Below are positions 24,158 through 30,751 of a stretch of DNA of 38,896 bases, one piece after another. How positions within the stretch are numbered: the first letter of the stretch is position 1; each line of letters opens with the position of its first letter. A program made the position numbers and the translations under genes. The stretch comes from a virus, in the IMG/VR virus record IMGVR_UViG_3300046009_003952, positions 1 to 38,896 of that record; one strand, 5' to 3'. The notes under the pieces were generated by a model. That model made no database searches and was not told the DNA's origin. It saw nothing but the letters and a program-made list of their open reading frames with translations.

Positions 24158-24520
24158 TCAAGCCAAGAATTTGAGCTTATAAATGGTCGAAAGATACAAC
24201 TCGAAAATTGCGTCCATAAGGTTCTGCAGGGGGGTATCTTCCTTACTGACGACCTTATAGCGCATTTCTTCCAGTTCTTTAAGTTCCTTTTCCAAAAAGT
24301 CGAGCACGTTGGTCGACTTTTGGGCTGACGCTAATGCGATCGGGCCAATCAGGCCGTATCTGCCCTGATAAGCCTCGGCAAAGCCGTCCGCGAGCGGAAT
24401 GATGCCTTCATAAAATTTTTGCAACGCCTTGTGCTTGGCGTAGTTGCGGGTATTCAGATGGGTGCTGTGGGTCACATCCCGAGCCAAAAACAGCCGTCCG
24501 ATAAAGACTTCGCAGGTCAT
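24158..24520 (-). CDS. DUF5856-like helical protein
   Basis: A 120-aa all-helical protein. CEVFIGRLFLARDVTHSTHLNTRNYAKHKALQKFYEGIIPLADGFAEAYQGRYGLIG shows His and Glu residues spaced along helices (THSTHL, YAKH, YEG, AEAYQG), as in ferritin-like four-helix bundles. This matches the DUF5856 pattern I recall from phages, sometimes near the portal. Metal binding is possible but unproven. Its ATG overlaps the portal stop (ATGA), so it is translated together with the portal. Confidence 0.6.
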   Translation of the reverse strand: MTCEVFIGRLFLARDVTHSTHLNTRNYAKHKALQKFYEGIIPLADGFAEAYQGRYGLIGPIALASAQKSTNVLDFLEKELKELEEMRYKVVSKEDTPLQNLMDAIFELYLSTIYKLKFLA

Positions 24521-26664
24521 TGCGGCGGTAACTCCATGCCCATCTCAGGCGGCATCATAGCCTCACGCTGCATCGGCGCCACGAGGTCGCCTGATGTCAT
24601 CATGCCGCTGATGGTGCCCAAGACAATATCTTGGATCTGTTCGGGCGACATACCCGCTTGAACAGCACTAATGCGTTTCGTCTCGGCATCATACGCCTTG
24701 ATGTCGACCTCGCGGGCTTCGATTGACTTCTGGACGTTATCCAGCATCGCCCGCATCTCGTCCATCTGAGCACGAAGCTGCTCGTTCTCCATTTTCGCCG
24801 CTTGAATGGCTGGATCCTCTTCATCCTCCAGCAGTCGCGGCTCGATGGTCTTTTGCAAGCGCTGGGCAATCTCCTGGGCGCCCGGCCAGTCCATGTTCTT
24901 GACGAACAGGTCGCCAGCCACAGCCCACAAGTTCGGGTTGGCCTGCAGAATTTGACCCATCGCGTCCATCGCCTCTTGGCGCTTGGTCAGATAGGACGGG
25001 CCAGTTGTCACCGCTACGTCGTACTTACCGACAGACGGGTTATAAATCTTCTCGATGATGACGCCCATTTCATTGCGCACTTCGCGCACCGGCTCGGGTT
25101 GCATCGGATCAATACGCGCAGTCGACGTTTCACCGTCAATCCCGATGATGCGCGCAATGCGCTGCGTGTCGTAGATTTTAGGAATCAGATCAACGAGTTG
25201 GCGCGTCCCGTAGCGTATAGCGCGAGCTAAGTTGTCAATATAGTGATATGAACCTGTGTCGCCTTGCCGTTCACGCGCCAAAATGGCTCGACCTGAGCGC
25301 TCGTTAGAAGTCTCGCCCAGGCTCGAATCGTAATATCCAGTGGTCGATTTAATGTCGTCCGAGGCGCCCATCTTGGCTTGAATAAGCCCGGTTTGCGCCA
25401 AAGGCGGTTGTGCGCGTGCCGGAAGCGGCAAAACAGCGCCTTGACCGTCGGTAACGTCGGGATTGATCTCCAAATACGGGTAATTTTGCGTATTGGCGGT
25501 CTTCCACTGGTGTTCGTAGCCTTCAAACTGGCCGGCGTAACCAATAAACGGCGCTTTTGGCGCCAAAGCCAGCATTTCGGCCTCTTGCGACACCCAATAG
25601 TTGTACATGCGCTGGGCATCTTTGGCGTTTCGCACCAAACCTGAGATGTACAGGCGTCCATCGACCTCAAATTCGTTGCCAATCACGCGAATAACCGGAA
25701 TGTGCTTACCCGGCCAGTCGTTTTCTTCCAAAATTTCGTAGCCGTTGGTCTTCATCCACTTAATTCGGCGGATTTCGACCTCACGGGTGCGCAGCGGACG
25801 CACGCCCATCATCTCCATCTGCCGCGCTTCGGGTGATCCGGCGTAGGCAGTTTGGTTGTTGGGATACAAATGGAGCGTGGCTTTGTCGTATACGGCGTAG
25901 AAATACTCCGCAATACGCACCGTATCTTCCATGATCCACTGCGACATGGCTTCGTCGCCTACACCACGAATGGCAATCGACGAAATCGGCTCGGCGTTCG
26001 GGAAGTTGCGCTCAAATTCGCTCTGAGGCATGTCTTCCGTGATGAAGCAGTATTCAGCGTCAGCGCCGCACGGATCTTGAATGTGCGGATCCATGTAGAC
26101 GCTAAACGAGTTGCGGATACGCTGCAGACGCAAATCTTGCTCGAAGCTCGTATCGTCGCAGTATTCCGTCAAAATGCGGAAGTACCCTTCACCGTAGGTG
26201 ACTTGGTTGTCGCACGCCGTGTCATACACCACGTCCGCGTCCGACATGTACTCAATGTGCCGCACCATGCCGTTAAAGACTTCGGCGACCTCGATGTCCG
26301 CCTTGTCATCAACCGGGATGACCTTACCCGAGGGGCGATTCTGGCGCTGGTCGTTTGTGACCTGGCGCACATGTTGCGGGAGCTTGTTGATCGTCAAGCA
26401 CGGACGCGCATTGATCGTCTGACCCTGCACCGCACCGCGAGTCGCCAGCACCTCTTGCGGCCACTGCCAGCGGTTGTCCGGGGAGCCCGCCATAAAGCGC
26501 AAGTCATCGAGTTCGCTGTCGCGGGACTCGCTGTACGCCGACAAGGACTGTTCCAAACGCTTGCGCATGGTCGCCAAAATGCCCGCAGCATCACGCGTGC
26601 TGCGTGACTGCGGGCTGTTGGCGACCTGTGCCGCGCCCTTTATGCCTGTCGGGTCTTTAGCCAT
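24517..26664 (-). CDS. Portal protein, P22 gp1-like
   Basis: A 715-aa portal (P22 portal is 725). Landmarks are RKRLEQSLSAYSESRDSELDDLRFMAGSPDNRWQWPQEV, ARPCLTINKLPQHVRQVTNDQRQNRPSGKVIPVDD, DVVYDTACDNQVTYGEGYFRILTEY, LQRIRNSFSVYMDPHIQDPCGADAEYCFI, ETSNERSGRAILARERQGDTGSYHYIDNLARAIRYG and a C-terminal coiled coil (about 600-670, the barrel). It is the ring through which terminase packages DNA and to which gp4-like proteins attach. Start is ATG 26664. Confidence 0.95.
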   Translation of the reverse strand: MAKDPTGIKGAAQVANSPQSRSTRDAAGILATMRKRLEQSLSAYSESRDSELDDLRFMAGSPDNRWQWPQEVLATRGAVQGQTINARPCLTINKLPQHVRQVTNDQRQNRPSGKVIPVDDKADIEVAEVFNGMVRHIEYMSDADVVYDTACDNQVTYGEGYFRILTEYCDDTSFEQDLRLQRIRNSFSVYMDPHIQDPCGADAEYCFITEDMPQSEFERNFPNAEPISSIAIRGVGDEAMSQWIMEDTVRIAEYFYAVYDKATLHLYPNNQTAYAGSPEARQMEMMGVRPLRTREVEIRRIKWMKTNGYEILEENDWPGKHIPVIRVIGNEFEVDGRLYISGLVRNAKDAQRMYNYWVSQEAEMLALAPKAPFIGYAGQFEGYEHQWKTANTQNYPYLEINPDVTDGQGAVLPLPARAQPPLAQTGLIQAKMGASDDIKSTTGYYDSSLGETSNERSGRAILARERQGDTGSYHYIDNLARAIRYGTRQLVDLIPKIYDTQRIARIIGIDGETSTARIDPMQPEPVREVRNEMGVIIEKIYNPSVGKYDVAVTTGPSYLTKRQEAMDAMGQILQANPNLWAVAGDLFVKNMDWPGAQEIAQRLQKTIEPRLLEDEEDPAIQAAKMENEQLRAQMDEMRAMLDNVQKSIEAREVDIKAYDAETKRISAVQAGMSPEQIQDIVLGTISGMMTSGDLVAPMQREAMMPPEMGMELPPQ

Positions 26665-26666
26665 GA

Positions 26667-26810
26667 TTACTTCTTGCCCTTCTTAGCCGCCGCGCGGCGC
26701 TTGACCGCATACGCGATAGCAACCGCTTGCTTGACGGGACGGCCGGATTTTACTTCGGCGCCAATGTTTTTGCGAAACGCCGCTTTGCTTGCACTCTTAA
26801 CCAGAGGCAT
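26667..26810 (-). CDS. Small basic phage protein (DUF6496-like)
   Basis: A 47-aa protein, MPLVKSASKAAFRKNIGAEV then KSGRPVKQAVAIAYAVKRRA and a Lys-rich tail. The K..A...NI..E...GRP.KQAVAIA motif is a widespread small phage protein near portal/terminase. It is strongly basic (Arg/Lys about one third), so DNA or RNA contact is plausible. Its start A is shared with the preceding stop (TAATG), and it ends two bases before the portal ATG. Confidence 0.8.
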   Translation of the reverse strand: MPLVKSASKAAFRKNIGAEVKSGRPVKQAVAIAYAVKRRAAAKKGKK

Positions 26811-27004
26811 TAGCGCATCCCTCCGCGACCTCGCGGGCGCCCCGGCGAGGGCATGAAGTCCACCGTCGTACGGATGGCGTCTTCACTCATCTCGCGCTTT
26901 GGCATCCGGGGCTTTTGCATTTTTGGCGGATTTACGCGGCTTTGCACGATCATGTCGCCGATCGTTGCGCCGGGCGACACGCCGGTCATTTTTCGGTAGT
27001 TCAT
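26810..27004 (-). CDS. Small basic proline/arginine-rich protein, unknown
   Basis: A 64-aa protein (MNYRKMTGVSPGATIGDMIV, then PKMQKPRMPKRE and an Arg/Gly/Pro-rich end). It overlaps both neighbours by one base (TAATG). Likely intrinsically disordered and nucleic-acid or capsid interior associated by composition. No family recognised. Because it sits in a tightly coupled row of four tiny basic proteins between terminase and portal, it is probably expressed in fixed proportion to them. Confidence 0.7.
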   Translation of the reverse strand: MNYRKMTGVSPGATIGDMIVQSRVNPPKMQKPRMPKREMSEDAIRTTVDFMPSPGRPRGRGGMR

Positions 27005-27162
27005 TACTTTTTACCTTTTTTGGCCGTTTTGGCGGACTGTCGGAAAGCTTTGGCGGTAGGAGCACCTTTTGCACCAGGCTTACGCATCTTCTCACCGCTG
27101 CCTGCAGCGATGCGAGCACGCTTTCTATTGATGTTCTCATATAGACCCCGTTTAGCTGCCAT
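27004..27162 (-). CDS. Small basic conserved phage protein
   Basis: A 52-aa protein: MAAKRGLYENINRKRARIAA, GSGEKMRKPGAKGAPTAKAF and a Lys-rich tail. The KRGLYENI..KR..I..GSGE.MRKPG..GAPT..AF signature is a common conserved motif of small phage proteins encoded between terminase and portal. Highly basic. The function is unknown; binding to packaged DNA is a reasonable guess. TAATG overlaps on both sides (27162 and 27004). Confidence 0.82.
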   Translation of the reverse strand: MAAKRGLYENINRKRARIAAGSGEKMRKPGAKGAPTAKAFRQSAKTAKKGKK

Positions 27163-27425
27163 TAGCTGCACTTCCATCGTTTGAGTGATGCCTTAGCCCG
27201 TGTTGCCGGGCCTTTAGCGTTACGCACAACACCTTTCATGCGTGCACAGAATGACTTTTTGCGGCCTGCATCGGCCTTGGTTTTTGGGCTGGGCGCGGGG
27301 GCTTTGAGCTTGCTCCCCGTCTCGCGGTTGTACTTCGCGCGGCCTTTAGCAGTAAGCCCCGCCCCTGCCTTGGTAGACAGCTTTTCCCCGCGCCCAACCG
27401 ACAGTGAGACAGACTTGCGAGCCAC
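27162..27425 (-). CDS. Small basic conserved phage protein (DUF6321-like)
   Basis: An 87-aa protein. GLTAKGRAKYNRETGSKLKAPAP and AGRKKSFCARMKGVVRNAKGPATRAKASLKRWKCS are typical of a conserved basic phage family that I know as DUF6321. Two cysteines lie near the C-terminus (C60 in FCAR and C86 in WKCS). Start is GTG 27425 immediately after the terminase TAA. Usually found next to terminase/portal; function not established. Confidence 0.82.
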   Translation of the reverse strand: MARKSVSLSVGRGEKLSTKAGAGLTAKGRAKYNRETGSKLKAPAPSPKTKADAGRKKSFCARMKGVVRNAKGPATRAKASLKRWKCS

Positions 27426-28949
27426 TTATGCTCCCATCCAACTGCCCGAGATACTGCCCTGATATTGGGTAACACGTCGAGCCTTCTCTCTATATTCGCG
27501 CTGCCCGAGCGGAAATGCAAATGTCACCGCGAGCGCGTCGGCCGCGTCAGGGCTTGCAAGCCCTCGCGACTTCATCTCTTTCTTACCTTCTAAGAATATC
27601 GTACCTGATGAGTTCGGCTTCTGCGTCGGCCCGCACAGGTCGGTCATGAGCTGCCGATCGTTCGGTATGCACCCCTCGCGCAGCCAGTCGCGCATCGTGC
27701 CCCAAAGCTCCGCACGCTTGTTGCCCCACATCACCGGGTTCTTCGCCTTCCAGCCAAAGTTAACCCCGCGCACCTTATAGCGCTGCTCCTTGAGCCGATC
27801 GAGGATGCCGTACCCGAGCCCGCCCTCGTCGATGACGGTAAACACCGGGTTGAACTCCTCGATCGCATCAATGACGCGCCCCACCGTCGTCATGGTGTCG
27901 TCGCCCTTGTACCGCTTGATCGCGATGATGTCGCGCCCTTGCCGCGCCACGATCACGGTGCTGTCGGCGCCCGAGCGCGCCGGATCCACCCCAAGCACGA
28001 TCGGCGCCGTCTCATCCTTCCACCTTGGCCGGTGCGCCGCCGCGTCCACTACCGACGGGCCAATGAACTGATCGTCACCTTCAAGCGGAAACTGACCGTA
28101 CACCTCAACGCGCGCCTGGGGACTGTCCGGCCCATACTCGTCGATGATCTGCTGGTACACCGCCTTGTCGGTGTCCTCCACCTCACGCGCGTCGATGCTC
28201 TCGGTCTGCCAAAACGCCCGTTTGGCGTTGAAGCACTCGAAGAAGTACCCCTCGTTGCGACGCGGGTTACTGAACGCGCACCAAAAGCGGTTCGGTGTGT
28301 TTTCCGTAAAAAAGCCCGCCGACACCGCCCAGATGGGGTCAGGTATACCGCTCGCTTCGTCGAAGATGACCATGACGCCATCATGGTTGTGCACGCCCGC
28401 GTACGCGTCGGGGTTCTCCTCCGACCACAGCCGGCCCTCAACTGACCAGTAGCGCGTGCCCTTCTTAAGGTCACGCTCGACCAGCTCCGCGATCCACTTG
28501 GCCGGCATCACCCGCGTGGCGGACACCTCGAACCAATGGCTGTTGATCATCAGCGCCAGCCACTTAGTGATCTCGGCCCACGTCACCGAGCGTAGCTGCG
28601 CCTCGCTGTTGGCCGACACAATAGTTGTGCTGCCTATGCGCGTCGATAGCATCCACAAGATCAGCCAGCTCACCAGCGCCGACTTGCCGATACCGCGCCC
28701 AGAGGCCGTCGCCGCCCGCAGCACCTCGAACGCCTCGCGCTGTTTGTTAGCGCGGATATGGGTAGCAAATTTGCGCAGCATTTTTAGCTGCCATGTGCGC
28801 GGGCCAATAAAGTGCTCAAGCGGGGTGCCCTTCTGCCCCCACGGAAACACGAACCGCACGAACGCCTCGGGGTCGTCCTTGATCGTGGGCGACCAGAGTT
28901 TGCTCATTAAGAGCTGTTCATCTTCGGCGTTATAGATCGGCAGTTGCAT
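27426..28949 (-). CDS. Terminase large subunit
   Basis: A 507-aa DNA-packaging motor. ATPase: Walker A SGRGIGKS at residues 83-90, Walker B VMVIFDEAS at 192-200 (D197, E198), and a coupling motif region AFSNPRRNEG at about 225. Nuclease (RNase H fold): D322 in LGVDPARSG, D374 in VIDEGGLGYGI, and a third acidic cluster in SPDAADALAVTF near 470. This is the Terminase_6 pattern. It pairs with the small subunit with which it overlaps by 20 bases, and it cuts genome-length DNA and loads it through the portal. Confidence 0.95.
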   Translation of the reverse strand: MQLPIYNAEDEQLLMSKLWSPTIKDDPEAFVRFVFPWGQKGTPLEHFIGPRTWQLKMLRKFATHIRANKQREAFEVLRAATASGRGIGKSALVSWLILWMLSTRIGSTTIVSANSEAQLRSVTWAEITKWLALMINSHWFEVSATRVMPAKWIAELVERDLKKGTRYWSVEGRLWSEENPDAYAGVHNHDGVMVIFDEASGIPDPIWAVSAGFFTENTPNRFWCAFSNPRRNEGYFFECFNAKRAFWQTESIDAREVEDTDKAVYQQIIDEYGPDSPQARVEVYGQFPLEGDDQFIGPSVVDAAAHRPRWKDETAPIVLGVDPARSGADSTVIVARQGRDIIAIKRYKGDDTMTTVGRVIDAIEEFNPVFTVIDEGGLGYGILDRLKEQRYKVRGVNFGWKAKNPVMWGNKRAELWGTMRDWLREGCIPNDRQLMTDLCGPTQKPNSSGTIFLEGKKEMKSRGLASPDAADALAVTFAFPLGQREYREKARRVTQYQGSISGSWMGA

Positions 28950-29379
28950 GTTCGCCTTCGATCGTCAGTGGGGCGCGTACGTTTTCAGATAGTCGGCCAG
29001 CAATGACGCGAGATTCCGCTTCCTGCAGCGCCGCTGTGATACTGATTTGTTGCTTGATGTCGACTTGCACCTGTTGCTTCGCCACCCAGCCATGCACATG
29101 CGTAAGGATGGCAAGGGAGGCTTTGGTGTCTCCGGCTTTAGCCGCAAGGTGTAGCTGCGTGGATGCCTCAGCCTCGCCATCGGCGCGACCTTTCTGTTCG
29201 GCCATTTGGGCTATGGGATCTAACTGACATAAGCGCCGGTACTCCGTTGGCAACAACCCGGCGGCCAGCGCCAGCGTGTCACCCTTAAGGCCAATCTTCG
29301 CGGCGTCGTATATCGCCTGCAACACTTTTTCGGTCGCCCTGATTTCGCGGGGCGCGAAGGGTAAGGACTGGAAGCTCAT
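28930..29379 (-). CDS. Terminase small subunit (putative)
   Basis: A 149-aa protein. The N-terminus (PREIRATEKVLQAIYDAAKIGLKGDTLALAAGLLPTEYRRLCQLDPIAQ) reads as a helix-turn-helix DNA-binding domain. The middle is a helical oligomerisation segment (EASTQLHLAAKAGDTKASLAILTHVHGWVAKQQVQVDIKQQISI) and the C-terminus is flexible. It precedes the large subunit with an overlap, in the expected place for a pac- or cos-recognising small terminase. Sequence similarity within this family is generally low. No strong ribosome site precedes ATG 29379; the site of recognition may be the repeat region just upstream. Confidence 0.78.
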   Translation of the reverse strand: MSFQSLPFAPREIRATEKVLQAIYDAAKIGLKGDTLALAAGLLPTEYRRLCQLDPIAQMAEQKGRADGEAEASTQLHLAAKAGDTKASLAILTHVHGWVAKQQVQVDIKQQISITAALQEAESRVIAGRLSENVRAPLTIEGEHATADL

Positions 29380-29495
29380 ACAGTGAGCATAGCGCGGTTC
29401 GCTAAAAAATAAAAAATTTTTTGCGACACCTCATAGCATTTTTTTGGCCGGTCGGTCGGCCCTCCCCCCCCATCGTTTTTTGCGCGGCGCCAGCC

Positions 29496-29535
29496 AGCCC
29501 GCCAGCCCGCCAGCCCGCCAGCCCGCCAGCCCGCC
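29496..29535. repeat. 8-bp tandem repeat AGCCCGCC x5, G-quadruplex-prone
   Basis: Five exact tandem copies of AGCCCGCC, with partial copies on both flanks (cagcc before, agcca after). On the minus strand, GGG triplets recur every eight bases with five-base loops, satisfying the G3-N1-7 quadruplex rule. The unit is not a multiple of three and no gene uses it. Confidence 0.85.
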
Positions 29536-29573
29536 AGCCATCGAGCACGCGAGCCGGTGCGCGCGCAGCGCGT

Positions 29574-29946
29574 CGAGCTTTGGGTCATTTGGGTCATGGT
29601 GCGCGAGCCGGTGCGCGCGCCAGCGCGAGCGTGCGGCCATCGAGCTTTGGGTCATTTGGGTCACGCGTTGGCCGATGACCTAAATGACCCAAGCGCCGGG
29701 GAGCTAGGCAGGCTTTGGGTCATTTGGGTCAATTTGTCACGCGAAAAAAGTCGGAGCGCCGAAACATTGGCGCGCCGATGTGGCGAGAGCTGTATGCCTA
29801 TACAGTAAAAATACAGCTTTACAAATTGATATAAAAACATGACCTAAATGACCCAAAAACCTCTCGCGCCCTATGTTTTAAGGCTCGCGCGCATGGGTCA
29901 TCGAGCTCGATCCCATGACCCAAACGCGACCCAAATGACCCAAACA
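29574..29946. repeat. Iteron-like TTTGGGTCA repeat array, both orientations
   Basis: The 9-bp element TTTGGGTCA occurs as head-to-tail pairs. Forward pairs end at 29596, 29663 and 29731. Reverse pairs (tgacctaaatgacccaa, one base changed) are at 29676-29692 and 29840-29856, and a longer reverse array is at 29916-29946. A single half-site is at 29892-29900. Two forward copies are preceded by the same cgagc. The element is not seen in pairs elsewhere in the window. Confidence 0.88.
29790..29805. promoter_or_regulatory. LexA-like dyad CTGT-N8-ACAG
   Basis: The 16-bp sequence ctgtatgcctatacag is a perfect dyad of two 6-base arms around gcct and exactly fits the CTGT-N8-ACAG LexA box of beta/gamma-proteobacteria. 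A third half-site (atacagct, 29811-29818) forms a second inverted repeat with agctgtat (29789-29796). A weak leftward promoter, -35 TTGTAA (29824-29819), 16 bases, -10 TATAGG (29802-29797), would overlap the box. Confidence 0.6.
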
Positions 29947-30041
29947 AATAATGTTTGACGGCGTGACCCGTTTCATGTTGAGATTCGCTCGTCGGCAAAA
30001 ACAACAGCGCGCGCCGGCCGCGCAGATAGGAGCAAAACGAC

Positions 30042-30269
30042 ATGACCAAGAATGAGCAGACTGAAATGATTCGCGCCGGGTACTACGTCACCATGGGCCA
30101 GCCTGATATGGCGGCGCGTACTCTCTCGATCATCCACCGCAGCGCCCGCAGTCGCGCCACCCAGCGCGCCGTGCTCGATCGCGTCGCTGAGCTGGGCCTC
30201 GCCGATCGCGTCACCATGTATAACGGTTGCTTAGCTCACGTCGCCGACGTGCCGGCGGTGCGCTCATGA
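30042..30269 (+). CDS. First gene of the rightward operon, unknown
   Basis: A 75-aa helical, mildly basic protein (MTKNEQTEMIRAGYYVTMGQPDMAARTLSIIHRSARSRATQRAVLDRVAELGLADRVTMYNGCLAHVADV). Excellent AGGAG nine bases before ATG 30042. As the first gene after the control region it could be an early product. There is no recognisable DNA-binding motif. Its stop overlaps the next ATG (ATGA). Confidence 0.78.
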   Translation: MTKNEQTEMIRAGYYVTMGQPDMAARTLSIIHRSARSRATQRAVLDRVAELGLADRVTMYNGCLAHVADVPAVRS

Positions 30270-30595
30270 GCGCCCGTCCTGAGTTCATGGCCGAAATCGA
30301 ATTCCGCATCATTCGCGGATTAGTCCGCCGCGCGCTCGCCGCTGGCTACTCGATCACCGTCATCGACGACCCGTTCGGCGCCGCCGACGGCGAGAAGGTG
30401 GTTACCGACAGCCGCGACGCCGCGCACATCATCGGCGCGCTGTGCTCGACAGGCGGCGACCTGTTAATACTGCGCGAGGCGTGCGGCAAGCGCGCCGGCT
30501 GGATCCAGCTCGTCTATAACGGCGACGAGGATGTAGTCGCCGACCACAGCCCGAACCTACCGGCCGGGATCCTTGACGCGGCGGTGCGCTCATGA
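30266..30595 (+). CDS. Small alpha/beta protein, unknown
   Basis: A 109-aa protein. AEIEFRIIRGLVRRALAAGYSITVIDDPFGAADGEKVVTDSRDAAHIIGALCSTGGDLLILREACGKRAGWIQLVYNGDEDVVADHSPNL shows a compact alpha/beta fold of alternating strands and helices. A similar small protein occurs in other phages as a hypothetical protein by my recollection. The start ATG 30266 overlaps the previous stop; the frame is open upstream but that part is non-conserved arginine-rich shadow. Confidence 0.75.
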   Translation: MSARPEFMAEIEFRIIRGLVRRALAAGYSITVIDDPFGAADGEKVVTDSRDAAHIIGALCSTGGDLLILREACGKRAGWIQLVYNGDEDVVADHSPNLPAGILDAAVRS

Positions 30596-30735
30596 CCCGC
30601 CTGCTCGATGTGATCGTCATGACGTGTGTCGGCGTACTGTGCGCCGCCATCGTGCTCGAAGACTATAACCTCGCGATCGGCGCCGGCCTGTTGGCCGGCG
30701 TCGCTGCTCTGCTCGACGACATTATCCGCAAGTAA
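30592..30735 (+). CDS. Small two-helix membrane protein
   Basis: A 47-aa protein starting MTRLLDVIVMTCVGVLCAAI. Two hydrophobic helices (about 3-22 and 27-41) separated by EDYN give a hairpin membrane topology, with a charged DDIIRK tail. Start ATG 30592 overlaps the stop of the preceding gene (ATGA). Function unknown; it could be an early inhibitor or membrane anchor. Confidence 0.65.
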   Translation: MTRLLDVIVMTCVGVLCAAIVLEDYNLAIGAGLLAGVAALLDDIIRK

Positions 30736-30751
30736 CCTAGGAGCCACTACC

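Larger units (their letters stand above)
29380..30041. other. Main non-coding control region
   Basis: This 662-base gap has no supportable gene. It separates leftward late genes (terminase onward) from the rightward small-gene operon. It holds AT-rich tracts (29402-29424), a C8 run (29464-29471), an 8-bp tandem repeat, GC-rich 18-bp direct repeats (29549-29566 and 29603-29620), the TTTGGGTCA repeat family, a LexA-like dyad and an AT-rich patch (29806-29838) with TATAAA at 29830. A palindromic block (atcgagctcgat at 29899-29910, flanked by catggg and cccatg) lies at the right. Small open frames across it are low-complexity by-products of the repeats. Likely holds the origin, packaging site and/or divergent promoters. 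Confidence 0.8.

Noticed and set aside
25852-26607. 251-codon open frame on the plus strand
   Set aside because: Antisense of the portal gene; no motif, and coding potential clearly lies on the other strand.
29496-29535. CRISPR-like array
   Set aside because: Units are 8 bp in direct tandem without spacers; no cas genes apart from the Cas4-fold DUF2800 nuclease, which is a normal phage replication protein.
29376-29808. Several short frames through the control region, some reading MTQMTQ
   Set aside because: They translate the DNA repeats themselves (Ala/Gly/Trp runs and repeated MTQ), have no ribosome site, and overlap in several frames on both strands.
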